From: Ascidia mentula
Taxonomy: Eukaryota; Chordata; Ascidiacea; Phlebobranchia; Ascidiidae
Direction: 5' to 3'
Assembly: GCA_947561715.1 (NCBI GenBank)
Contig: OX387204.1
Coordinates: 3,973,001-4,037,000, forward strand
Length of the DNA: 64,000 nucleotides
Positions 32,961-43,843 of this stretch are shown here, piece after piece. The first letter of the stretch is position 1, and each line of letters starts with the position of its first letter. The translations under genes and the position numbers were made by a program. The notes beneath the pieces were generated by a model. It did not search any database and was not told where the DNA came from. It saw only the letters and a list, made by a program, of their open reading frames with translations.

Positions 32961-33560
32961 AAATACATCCGAGCTGAACGTACCTTTGAAACTACTACAG
33001 TTTACAACGGAGTCGTTGTCGTTTAATAATTGCCCATGCAATAATAAAAGTGTTAGGTCAGTAGTTCCGATAATAATTGCTGTTTAACGCCTGGAGCGAT
33101 ACGTTTTACATTTAATGCAAGAATTCAATCGCAACCAAACGATTGTGCGCAAATTAATTTTTCAAACACGCAATCTGCAACAACGTCTTCGCGATTTTAG
33201 ACATTCAAATTTTTTCTTTATTTTTGCCAATTCAGTACGGTTGAGTTACTTTTCCTTGCTCTGCAATTATTTAGCAATCTGCAAGACGATTTCTCATTCA
33301 AATTAATCTAATTAATATATTTTAATTTTATTTAAACACGTGGTTGTGGAAACTGACGATGTCTAATCTTCAGAGCTGTCCGTTACGATCTCTGTTTGAA
33401 TTTTTGACAAGAATATTCTCATTTATTTATTACTATTGTTTTCTATTTCCTTATGGAGAGAAGGAGTGTGCTGTGTAGGTCTTGATCTCGTGATGCCAGC
33501 TCTCTTCGAGCCAACCGTTTCTGATATTCTGTCTTAGCTCTCTTATGCATACACTGTTAC

Positions 33561-33759
33561 CTGATGTCATGGCTGACAATGGGATTCCACTGATTCCGCA
33601 ACAAAATGCAAACAGGCAATCTAACATGCACAATAGCAATGTTATGCGAGATGGCACTGAAAACAAACTAACAAAAACATTCTTACAACGATGGTTGAAA
33701 ACTTGCTTCACTCTTTGCATGTAATCCAACGGCCCCTCAGCGTCATATGACACGGCCAT
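33561..33759 (-). CDS. TMEM272-like exons 1 and 2, probable 5' part of gene C
   Basis: Exon 1 is 33759-33687 from an ATG (MAVSYDAEGPLDYMQRVKQ...) to a good donor GTAAGA. An upstream in-frame ATG at 33801 is a second choice. Exon 2 is 33620-33561, exactly 60 nt, with an acceptor TTAG and donor GTAACA, and encodes TM1 (CLFAFCCGISGIPLSAMTSG). Both are phase 1, so they could splice to exon 3 of gene C at 28310. No exon 3 or 4 lies immediately downstream (33331-33560). Alternatively this is a gene fragment cut off by the block duplication. Confidence 0.6.
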
Positions 33760-33801
33760 GACAACTTTGCGTAAAACTAAAGGTACATCTACAACAAACA
33801 T

Positions 33802-34658
33802 ATATCCAAAGTTTCACGGTTCTACGTCAACTAAAAAATGTAAAAAACTGCACGAAAAGTAACGGCGTCCAAAAATCGTAAATCTTTTGCGCTAAGGAGA
33901 AAATGACATCACATAAGGCACTCGCGTCGAAAAAATGCATTGTTTAGATAGGAGAAGGCGCCTTTTTTTTGCAGATATCGAGTTTCAAACATGGGAGAAT
34001 CCACAGATTACGTTACCGTAAAGGTCAGGACAGGGTTTTGCATCACACAAAAATTTGTCATTGTGACGTCACGAATCAAAGGCTTATTTGTCTCTAATTA
34101 GCGGATGACCATAGGGTATAGAAGAAACGACATAACTGTGAGTGGACAAAACGACAATGCTAAACTAACTGTTTGTCTCTGTCGTGTTTTCAAAAGTTCA
34201 TGTATCACGTTAGCGATCATAAATGCTGTAACAACAAGAACACCCTGTCCCAGTAACTGTTTTATTATTGCACAACTAAATAGGACATAATAGGTCGAAC
34301 AGCGGCCATCTGTCTTCAGCTTAAATTAACATCAAAATCCGTTTATTTCACTTGTTTCCTTTTTGTCCCCTGTTTAATGCAATATTATGCTTAAACCGGT
34401 TTTACAATGTTTTCCATTCCTACGCATAAGGCTTGCTGCCAGCACTCGCGCACGACCGAAGCGCCTTCTATGACGTCACGCAACAATATCTCGCTTTCGC
34501 ACGATTTCGTTCGCAGCGGCAAAAGTGCGACTTTGATCAGCTGTATCTCAGAAACCGGTCGTCGTATCAAGCTACTATTTTCGCCAAAAATGTTCTAAAG
34601 TTATGAACATCTCTTAGTTTGATTATTAACATGTTTTATTTTTCCGTGTCATATGCAC
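33802..34658. other. Unique DNA between gene C exon 1 and copy 2 of the duplication
   Basis: About 0.85 kb not shared with the duplicated block. It includes a CRE-like TGACGTCACG near 34470 and short frames with no family motif. It could hold the gene C promoter if the 33.7-kb exon 1 is used. Confidence 0.35.
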
Positions 34659-35550
34659 TTTAAACCGTTGGTAAAACCATCGTACTGGATTGATTGTTGC
34701 ATTTTAATGCTTTTTTACCAATAGCAAACATGCAGTTGTGCCTGAAACTTTAGCTATTTCCGGTGTTCTTGGGAACGAACGATTTACTTTATTTGTACTC
34801 TACGAAAAACTGAAATCTGATCGCTTTGCACTACTTGGGCAAAGGACCATGAAACGATACATTTACCAGACACGAATCCGCCTATAAATATGATACTTAT
34901 ATGCTCTCCAGGTTTATATCATCCTTTGTCATGTGTGCCAATATTTGTTTATTGAACGCACCTTATCACTTGTCACGTTAACAAACTGTCCTCAAGAAAT
35001 GATAGACACTGCGGTCACGCCTAATAAGCAAAGACCACACTCGATAAATTGTCAGTTGTTCTGATTTCCTCAAATAAATGCAATCAATGAAAATAAATCC
35101 AAACAATCGAAAATTTAATTAAGGTGTTGAAATGCTTTAGCTTCATTTATCAACACCGAAATGTGTTTTATACCATTCTCAACACTTCGGCACATGGTGT
35201 GTGTAAAACCATCTCCTGCTATTCGTTTGCACTGTTTTTAAAAGTACATGTTGCGTATATTGCTTTACAGATTATACCTGCTTATTGACAACAAATTGAA
35301 ATGAAAATGGACTAAAAACTTTTTTTCAGAAGTCGGAAATAATTACCGTTTGTTATTCCACTCAGTATGATGTAAGAACAGAGGGAACAAGAAGGTGTGG
35401 GAGTTTTCGTAACCATAAGTGACGCACAGCAACACCTTTTCAGTACGTACATGGTTAATGTGTTCTCACAGTGATCAGCAAAAACTTCTTTATACCTTTC
35501 TGCTTTTTTACTCCGCTATTCTTGCTGCCAGGTGTGGTAAATTCCAAATA

Positions 35551-35606
35551 AATTTATACCCTGAGGAAGTCTCGCCGGATGGTGGACCGAAACGTTAGCT
35601 ACAATA
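35551..35606 (+). repeat. Transposon-end-like motif CCTGAGGAAG...CCGAAACGTTAGC (copy 2)
   Basis: The counterpart of the motif at 29420-29475, carried along in the segmental duplication, with one base changed in the loop region. The core parts CTGAGGA and CGAAACG are kept. Confidence 0.35.
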
Positions 35607-36149
35607 AAAACTCTCGTAACTTATGTAACCGACGCAACAGCTTATATCTATGTCTGTTAGGTACTATGCAGTTTTTTTGCGCTTACTGCCACTGGCTTGC
35701 AATACCAAGTTATCAAATAAAATGTGTCATTGAAAAGGGCATCCTTTTACGTGCCGAATATCAGGAGATTCGGCATTTACTGATACATGATTAGAAAATT
35801 TAGCAATGCTCAGGGCGTCTTTATATGAGTATTAGACATCACTGGATGTTAGATAAGATTTAGGAGAATATTAGAGTGCATTTCCTGTACTGCAACGTCG
35901 GTGTTAAAATAAAATTTTTCGTCTCATACATACTATAGACTTTACGAATGTTCGCTTCACACAACAACGATCAATTTTATTTTTAACTGAAAATTGCTGA
36001 CTGAAAATAGGTTTGTGAAGGTAAAAGCGGATTTAAAAAAATAAGCACAAGAATATTAGAAAGAAAACATCTGAGTGTTCAGTTTAGTTTGGAATGTTGT
36101 AAGTTCATCTGCGTGTTGAGGAATATGTTGCAAGCACTGCAGCTGACAG

Positions 36150-37570
36150 TTACTTCAGGTAATCCGGTTTTTTGCTGAGGCCAATGTACGCACAGTAAAC
36201 ACCGACAACGGCAGTGATAATGTAGCCCAATAACACCAATGCGAAGGCATACCAGTAGTTTCCGTCGCAGTAGTTGCTGTTACTTCCGATCATGGTAGGG
36301 TCCCATATGCTGAACACCCACACACTCCCTGAAAAGATAAGCACCAAGTTTTGTCATTCTAAATAACTTTGGAATTTTATTGGATTAATAAAATTTAATT
36401 TTGCTAAAAAAAATGCAAACACGAAGAACCAACATGAATAAATGGAAATGGCATTAGTGACGATAAAACCGTATAGGTGATCGTGACATGCACCCATGTG
36501 AATGTGATTTTCTCACAGGGATCACCGTGCGTGTCGTATGATCGCAGTGAGTGGGAGGGTTTGGGTTACGACAAGCATTAGGGTTATGGGGTCAGTTGTG
36601 CGACGCCGCCGTTTTCATAAAACTTTGTTTAAAGTTAGGAATGATTGTCCCTCAAAAGATTATTATGTAAACTGAAAGTGTTGTCTCAACCGTATACACT
36701 ACATACAAACTGATTTTCCGACCATATGGGACTGCCCTATCCCAAATCATCCTATATTATTTTTAAGTATCAACATTCAAACATTAATTCCCATTGCACA
36801 TAACATTTGAACATACCGGCAATAAGCCAAGCAAAAAGAAACAGAATTCCGATGAGGTTCAGAATTGTTAACACGGGACTTCCCCTGCCATCCGAGTCAT
36901 GACCTTTAATATACAGAATGGCTTGAACCACACCAAGCATTATTAGAAGAAGTGAAACCGCACCGACCACAATCATCCAAACCTCGACCAGTGGTTGTTT
37001 CGGGCATCGGTCCACGTTTATGGCACCTGTAATGATGCATACTAAGTAAAGTTGAAAAAAAAACTTTTAAAAGTTTTGTCACGTGATATACTTTAGAAAT
37101 TTGGCCATAAAATAATTGTGTAAACATTAGTACGTCTAAACTGACAGGTAAATCTCTGCCCAATAATTGAACTGGTATGTTTTTTGAGACAAATTGCTTG
37201 GCACGTTTCACTGCTGCGAGGAAAGCATAATGTTTGGAATACCTGATATGAGTGCTGAAAGTGGAAGTCCAATGAAACCGAGGGAGATTCCAAACGAACA
37301 ACCTATTGGAACAAACAAATTTTACTTACATTTTTTAGTTTGTTGTGTATCCAAACGTATACAGCAAAGAATAATGTTGCTAATTTTTGTAAAAACTCCT
37401 GTAACTTGTATATAACCTACAAAATTACTTATATTTATATTTGATTACTTACGTCGGCGGTTAAGAACCTGATTGACATTCTGCATATAATCCAAGGGCC
37501 CTTGGGCGGTGTGACGAGCGTGCTTAAGTCCAGCTGTAAGAGATCTGCATTGGGGGTCTCCCTCGGCCAT
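36150..37570 (-). CDS. TMEM272-like four-pass membrane protein, gene F (4 exons)
   Basis: Exons in order: 37570-37453, 37302-37243, 37026-36817 and 36328-36150 (TAA); 188 residues. It is the duplicate of gene D and keeps the same N-terminus (MAEGDPQC...) and tail (GLSKKPDYLK). Exon 2 is 60 nt, with a changed TM1 (FGISLGFIGLPLSALISG). Exon 3 begins with MDRCPKQPLVEVWM instead of NRCPAEPMVEVWM, so the motif around the first luminal Cys-Pro has changed while the rest of TM2-TM3 is almost the same. Exon 4 reads GSVWVFSIWDP. Splice sites and phases are intact. Confidence 0.87.
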
Positions 37571-38425
37571 TTTTCACTGCAACTTCAGTTCTCAAATCTA
37601 ATAAATCCTAAAAAATATAAAAACTTGAATTAGTTTCCGTTCTTTGAGATACATTTTTCGAGCTATAAAATCCTTTTATCAATTGCAAATGTCAATACAA
37701 GAAAATAATGGGCGAATAGGAAAATCTCACTGAAATAGTGCAAAGCAAATTATTCACACTAAACTGACTCGTGTTGTCCTACTACGAAAATTTACCCAAG
37801 CCAAGTGCTATCCCTTTTCACCCATGTGATTCCAAGTTCTGCTGAAACCACGATATCGCGATATGACAATAGTCGATGTTATAACAATACTCGAAGCAAA
37901 CAGGGCGTTTGAAACGACGCCAAAGCAGCGTAATGAACAATTGAGTATGTATAGATGTTAGATGTAATAAAACTCATGTTTTTGAGAAATGTATCCTTGT
38001 TTAAGAAAGTCACAAGTTAAATTTACTTAACAATATCAGTAACATACTGCTAATTCGTTAAATACGCCACCATGTTAATATATCTTAGCATAAAATAACA
38101 AAAGAATACCCTACACTTAATTCAATGTACAACTGTGTAGTAATTTATGTGCTACATTTCAAAATCTAAGCACCGAAGACTGGCCTTGCTTTACAGGTTT
38201 TCGGTATTCATACATTTCACACTTTTAGCACATGAACAAGCGCAGACCGAACATCGGCATAAGCTCAAAACTTTAAAACACTGACACTGACGCACATATA
38301 AACTTTGTGCTCACACCTCTGCTTCTGAAAGGGGATTTGCTTATTCAGCACTGGAGCCGCATATCAGCGTTGCTGGTTCCAAAATGTTTACGTTGTGGGC
38401 GTGCAAGAGATAAACAAACATTCGA

Positions 38426-38560
38426 TTTTGATTTGCGTGACCCTTGCCCATATATTTGACATAATCAAACACGTGATCTCGGCGTATTGAAAACCTGACC
38501 TGACTCGACTGGGTAAACACACTTGACGCAACACAAAACGTTTGGGACAATGCCACCCTC
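38426..38560 (-). promoter_or_regulatory. Upstream CRE/E-box module, copy 3
   Basis: Counterpart of the 32284 module in the duplicated block, about 0.9 kb upstream of gene F. Here the E-box is perfect (ACACGTGATCTCGGCG, 38469-38484) where copy 1 has CTCGTG. The flanking TGCGTGACCCTTGCCCATA is kept. Confidence 0.45.
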
Positions 38561-38731
38561 GATAGGCGTTGAATGTGCCATTAAAAAAGTCTAATATGAT
38601 TGGGGTTCGTTATTGTCCAGCAATGCCTGTGCCTCTGCAAATATGAAAGAGCCATATTCTTCAATGTTGGAAAATATCACATCAACATTCATTATGCAAA
38701 ATGGATAAAAAACATCCGTAAAATCAGTAAA

Positions 38732-38953
38732 ATGTACGGATTGTGCAAAGCTGCAGACAGGGTGTGTACACGCACTGTTTCGACCTGTGAGGTCTCATCA
38801 GTGCAGCCGTTGAGTGGCACTGTGCTAGCTTTCACACTAGCAGGCACACTAGTCTCCACTTTGTGGTACCTTTCGGTCAATGTCGATCTGCAGGGTACCC
38901 TATACTGCAGCTTTGCAATATTATGGCTTTTTTTGCACATATGTACGGATTGT
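38732..38953. mobile_element. Short insertion with inverted ends, 13-bp target duplication
   Basis: Present only in copy 2 of the block. The repeated 13-mer ATGTACGGATTGT lies at 38732-38744 and 38941-38953, and copy 1 has a single near match, so the empty site is visible. The insert starts GCAAAGCTGCAGACAGGG and has the inverted CCCTATACTGCAGCTTTGC near 38897-38915, then about 25 bp more. It shares ACTGTTTCGACCT with the foldback element at 61168. It is therefore younger than the block duplication. Confidence 0.75.
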
Positions 38954-39194
38954 ATTTTCATGTAAAATTGCCCAACATTAAGCTTTAGCGTTAGCCACGA
39001 ATTGCCCATAATGCATAAGCTTTGCCTCCTTGTTACATTTTTACCTGAAACAACAGTACTACCTGTGACATAACAATTATACAATTAAAGGTATTTAAAT
39101 ACTGAAACTGATAGAACCCGCGAACTCCATTTATACTCTCAAAAACTATGCACAAGGCATCACGTGATCGGGTGTTGTCATGGTATTAAAAAAA

Positions 39195-39310
39195 GGCGCG
39201 ATCCTTTCTCATACATCTGACGTAATGAGACACGTGATCTCGGCGCATTGGGAGTCCGACGTCCGTAAACTGGAAATTTACACAAATTTACACGGCGCAA
39301 CGTTGAACGT
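39195..39310 (-). promoter_or_regulatory. Upstream CRE/E-box module, copy 4
   Basis: Contains CATCTGACGTAATGAGACAC then GTGATCTCGGCGCATTG. First of two copies in the tandem repeat upstream of gene F. Confidence 0.45.
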
Positions 39311-39490
39311 TACTGAAATACATCCGAGCTGAACGTACCTTTGAAACTACTACAGTTCACAACGGGCTCGTTATCGTTTAATAACTGTCCATGCAATAAT
39401 AAAAATGCTAGTTACACTTTTCACACGAATACTCTCAAAAACTATGCATAAGGCATCACGTGATCGGGTGTTGTCATGGTATTAAAAAAG

Positions 39491-39606
39491 GCGCGATCCT
39501 TTCTCATACATCTGACGTAATGAGACACGTGATCTCGGCGCATTGTGAGTCCGACGTGCGTAAACTGGAAATTTACAAAAATTTACACGGCGCAACGTTG
39601 AACGTT
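39491..39606 (-). promoter_or_regulatory. Upstream CRE/E-box module, copy 5
   Basis: Second copy in the tandem repeat, again with TGACGTAA and CACGTGATCTCGGCG in the same order and spacing. Confidence 0.45.
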
Positions 39607-39935
39607 AGTGAAATACATCCGAGCTGAACGTACCTTTGAAACTACTACAGTTTACAACGGAGTCGTTGTCGTTTAATAATTGCCTATGCAATAATAAAAA
39701 TGCTAGTTACACTTATCACACGAATTGGTTAGTTCAATATAGTTCCGATAATAATTGCTGTTTAGCGCCTGGAGCGATACGTTTTACATTTAATGTAAGA
39801 ATTCAATCGCAACCAAACGATTGTGCGCAAATTAATTTTTCAAACACGCAATCTGCAACAACGTCTTCGCAATGTTAGACATTCAAAATTTTTCTTTATT
39901 TTTGCCAATTCAGTACGGTTGAGTTACTTTTCCTT

Positions 39936-41744
39936 TTGTTTGAATGTTCCCCTACAAATGCAACCCCAACCGTTTTGAAAAGTAGCCACATAGGTACATT
40001 AACCTTCCTGCATGCTATTAACAGTAATTAATGCTATGTTTTAAGTGGCCAACTGTTCCGCAGGTTTGGTAAATAACGCATTTCTTGCTTGACATACTCT
40101 CATTGCATGCCGGTAACAATTCAAGCGCGGCAAAAAAACGATCCATCGCTCCGTTCCGCAATGGCACAAAATAATTTGGCGTAACGGCAAACAAAGTTCT
40201 ACCCTCGGTGACGAGTCTCTCCATGACAATGTGATCAGACCAACTGAGTAAGTTAAAAACTACCATGGCAACCATGTCCAATCCAGCAGACCCATTGCAA
40301 CACGTCAGGCTGCTACTTTCGTTTCTGTGCCAGCGTTTGCCTCAAAACTTATCTAAAAGTGACGCGAAAAATCTTCCAATTGTCATCCACGTGGGGTAAA
40401 GCAGAACACCCACTTGCTATTATTGTAGCAGGTCGACCTTTCACATACAGCAACGGTGGCTACCACCTGATCACACGAAGCAACAAAGCTGGGTTTTTGT
40501 AAGACGACCTAGCGGATAATGTGGGTCACAAAGCGTTCAAAACAACGCAGGCTGTTGTAACCTGAGCGTAATTATGCCAGTTCAGTCCGTACACTGCTGT
40601 GCGGGCCTCAATGCTAAAAAAGGTATCTGTGTCTCGGTACCAACTGGCGAAAACCAAAACCATCGTACTGTCCCAATTTTTATAAATTTCTGCTTCGTAT
40701 TGTGTGAAATGCGCCTCCTATAATGCGTAACTATTTTGTGTGGTACGTCAGAGTCCTATAAAAACAGAATCCGTGACACGATTTCCGGTGTTGTTGTCCC
40801 AGTGCTTATCCTATACAGGCTGGTGCGTTTAACTAAAACTGAAACCTGCAGACTACATCGGTTGAATCCAAACCTAACTTGAATGTTTAATTAAACATTC
40901 ACATATATTTTCTTATTGGTCGTAAAATATCACCTTTGTATTTGTTGCTGTGGCGACATTAAATTTTAATGTCCTTGGTTAAAGTGCGCTCAATTTGCCA
41001 ATGCTTGTTCTGTGCATAAATTATAACGACAGTGCACGATTTTACCGTTGTCTTCTTTAGTTGAGTTAGACATGCAGGATTCGCTGTCAATATTTGGATA
41101 AGATGTTCACGTTCCTCTGATATAAAATGGAAATAGACGTACCGTTCGCCCGAATCCGTATGCTTGGATGCTGCGGTTCACACATACATACTGACGCGCG
41201 ACCTTTGTGCGCCTATTTCTGCACAACCCACATGGCCAACGAAGTTATTAACGCTGAATTGTGCAGGGCTCGCAAATTTCGATCATTATGCAAATTATGT
41301 TGTTCGTAATTATTCAACCATCGAAATTGCGAGAAAAAGGTGGGGGTCACTGAATATCTCGAGTATATCGTTTGGGTGCCTGGTCGTTGATTCAGTAGTC
41401 AGTCGATAAGGGAAACTAATCGAACAGTTAAGAATATTTCGGATTATCTCGAAAAAAACTCTTTCAAACTTTTTTTTTGACTGAACTGTTGTACGGATCT
41501 GCACTGACGAGGTTTATTACCAATAAATTTGTTCCATAATGCTTCCACTTTCGACAACATTTAAGCAGTCTTTATATAATGCTGAGGAACGTATTTACAA
41601 ATTCGTTTATTGTTACGAATATAGTGTCATCGACGAGACATATACTGGGATGAGGTAAAATTCAAAATTAGCATTAATGACAGACGTTATACATGTTAAG
41701 CTTTTACAAGTAGTTTTAGCACAAAAAATGTTATATCGAGATTT
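39936..41744. other. Intergenic region between copy 2 and gene G
   Basis: About 1.8 kb with no supported gene. Short frames occur on both strands (for example 40018-40281 and 41127-41409) but have no family motif or splice context. Confidence 0.4.
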
Positions 41745-42771
41745 TCACGGCTCGCTTGGCGATTCTGTTTTGTCTGGTTTCGCGGTGTAGCAAAGGCATC
41801 CACAGCAACAGCCGAAGAAGAACATGAAGACGTAGGCCATGATCAATAAAACGAACGCGTAAAAATAGGTTCCTCCATGGCAGTAATTCGGCGACGACGG
41901 GTCCCTCAGTTCTGGTCGGTATTTGCCAAACACCCACACGCTTCCTGCAGAATGGGAACAAACAATTAAACACCGTATACCCTTGAAAGTTTAGGAGATT
42001 TAAAATTGATTTTTGCCGATTTCGTATACATTGGTAATGGAGACAACACATGTATGAAATTATTGTTACAAAAAGCTCCAATCCAAACATTAGAATAGTT
42101 ACCGCAGATGAGCCAGACAAACAAAAACAATGAAGAAATCGATTGAAATTGGCGGAAGAACTTGTTTCCTCGTGTGTCCTCATCGTCGCTGTTCGGGTTC
42201 AGGAGTTTATCGATGATAGCTGCTCCCTTCATTGCCAAGAAGACGGATCCAGACACGATCATCCAAATAGGAATGAGACGCTGTGTTGGGCAGTTGTTGA
42301 GATTGAGGGCACCTAAACATATATGTTCAGTATTGGGCTGATAACATGATTGTTGTTGACAATTGTTTTTATTTTCGCAACAAAATAAGATTGGTTTATA
42401 CCTACGATGATCTGAGAAAGCGGTATTGGCAGAAGCAAGAGCATCGTTGGTATGCTGGCCTCTGAAAAGCAATATATACATATACAGTCACAACAACGTA
42501 AATAAAGCAGTTTCAAACACTGGATAATTCTGCGACGGTTAGCATTCGATTTGTGCTAAATGCAACAGAGTGTAACCTTACTAGTGTTGTATACTGCCTG
42601 CCCGGACTTCTTGACATAGTCCTGTGGATTGGAGGATGTTCTTTGGGCATCCTTGAGTTGGTCCAGCCATGATCCATAAGCTGGTGGTGCTTCTGTTGCT
42701 TTGGCCTGGTTACCGCTTACTGGAGGGTTTTCGGCATCCTTATCCGTCGGTTGTGACCTAATGGGCTCCAT
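41745..42771 (-). CDS. TMEM272-like four-pass membrane protein, gene G (4 exons)
   Basis: Exons in order: 42771-42582, 42461-42402, 42312-42103 and 41944-41745 (TGA); 219 residues. I chose the ATG giving MEPIRSQPTDKDAENPP because the MEP start is shared with gene H; an in-frame ATG at 42783 would add four residues. The N-terminus has a PPxY motif (PPAY) and ends DYVKKSGQAVYNTS. Exon 2 (60 nt) encodes TM1 (ASIPTMLLLLPIPLSQIIVG). Exon 3 has NNCPTQRLIPIWMIVSGSV, an acidic loop (NSDDEDTRGNK) and TM3. Exon 4 has GSVWVFGKYRPEL, YCHGGTYFYAF, a TM4 with a Cys cluster (GCCCGCLC), and a polar tail. Confidence 0.87.
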
Positions 42772-43440
42772 ATCGCACGTCAATTGTGAAAGAAGATTGC
42801 AATTGTTATAGGTTACTAGTATGACGTGTATATAGCAAAGTTTCTCCTCAGACGACCAGATAGTCGTAAATGCGCATTAAGATTTACTTCCTGAACCTTT
42901 TATAGTGTAATCAATATTTTTCTAAGAATGGTCGCCCCATTACTTTCCCCCCCATTACGGAATATTGTTTTAGGGTTCGCACGTCCATCTCTAATAGCTA
43001 TCATCACCCTTGATATCGAAATTATATTTCTGCTGTAGCAGCAGCAACAACGTTTTCTCAACCGGCGTTTAACTGAGCGTTGTTTTAGATGAAGTGGAAC
43101 GTTTTTCGCCTGTTGCGCATTCTCCTTTTTCCGTGCCACACAATGCACCCTATCTTACAGCAACCTTTCTGATACACAGCCCAATGCGGTTGTGAGTTTT
43201 GCAGAAAACAGAAGGTAACACTACATGTGACAATAACTGATTTTCAAAAATTATACAACTGCAGCTGCCGCACAAGTAACCTTTGAACTTACATTTATGC
43301 CTTTGATAAATTTGGGGTGATTCTAGAACTTGCAAAAGGGATTGCGACTAATATCATGTTCAACACACCAGCAAGGGTTCAATACTGTTCTGATTCTGGT
43401 TCTATAATGATTAAGTAATATACCCGCGAAATTCTAATTG
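42772..43440. other. Upstream region of gene G
   Basis: Presumed promoter region of gene G. A small frame at 42900-43148 on the - strand has no supporting features. Nothing else recognised. Confidence 0.35.
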
Positions 43441-43610
43441 AATCTGGTTTGCGTGACCCTTGCTCATACATCTGACGTAATCAAACACGTGATCTCGGCG
43501 TATTGAGAACCCCACCAAATTCGACTGGACAAACACTCTTGGAGCAGCACAAAAGCGTTGTGACAATACCGCCCGTGACAGGCGTTGAATGTTTCATAGC
43601 AATATTTGGA
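43441..43610 (-). promoter_or_regulatory. Upstream CRE/E-box module, copy 6
   Basis: Starts TGCGTGACCCTTGCTCATAC and contains CATCTGACGTAATCAAACAC then GTGATCTCGGCG. The flank down to AGGCGTTGAATGT also matches the upstream DNA of genes D and F. It is joined to a broken exon-3 piece at 43763, so here the module is separated from any complete gene. Confidence 0.45.
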
Positions 43611-43762
43611 CTCGTATAGAGATGGTTTATCACCGTTTTGTCCTCCAGAGTATTTGCGGTCCCTTTTGGTATCGAACGTTTCTTGTGAATTCCTTTTTCG
43701 TTTGTTCAACAACCTTAATTTTTGTGTTACATTTGGCAGGTCTGGGTGAACGAAGTACCAAG

Positions 43763-43843
43763 AAGTGAAAACCGCACCGACCACAATCATCCAAACCTCC
43801 ATCGGTGGTTTGGCCGGGCATCGGTTAACGTTAATGGCACCTT
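43763..43843 (-). pseudogene. TMEM272-like exon 3 fragment
   Basis: Reading the - strand from an acceptor-like TTATTAAG, the text gives VNRCPAKPPMEVWMIVVGAV, clearly the start of exon 3 of the gene D/F type. It then loses similarity to the family and continues into unrelated sequence. No exon 1, 2 or 4 lies nearby. It is a decayed or transplanted fragment. Confidence 0.75.

Larger units (their letters stand above)
28521..33257. repeat. Segmental duplication, copy 1 (contains gene D)
   Basis: The block aligns by eye almost base for base with 34659-39935. It begins inside the orphan exon 1 (TTAAACCGTTG...) and ends at GTTGAGTTACTTTTCCTT. It includes the 3' flank, all four exons and introns of gene D, and about 1.8 kb of upstream DNA with two copies of the CACGTG module. 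Copy 2 is longer because of a 296-bp internal tandem repeat and a 209-bp insertion. Confidence 0.9.
39135..39726. repeat. Tandem duplication, two 296-bp units
   Basis: Unit 1 is 39135-39430 and unit 2 is 39431 to about 39726, both starting ACTCTCAAAAACTATGCA. Each carries one CACGTGATCGGGTG site and one TGACGTAA plus CACGTGATCTCGGCG module. The matching part of copy 1 (32785-33080) has a single unit. Confidence 0.85.
34659..39935. repeat. Segmental duplication, copy 2 (contains gene F)
   Basis: Near copy of 28521-33257. It starts part way into the exon-1 sequence, so its 5' end holds only a piece of coding text. Differences from copy 1 are scattered single bases, short indels, a 209-bp insertion at 38745-38953 and a 296-bp tandem repeat at 39135-39726. 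Confidence 0.9.

Noticed and set aside
41731-42183. 150-residue open frame on the - strand
   Set aside because: It overlaps exons 3 and 4 of gene G in a different frame; the family motifs and splice sites are in the other frame.
43464-43802. 112-residue frame as a separate protein
   Set aside because: Only its first part matches exon 3 of the TMEM272-like family; the rest runs through the upstream regulatory module on the other side and is chance.
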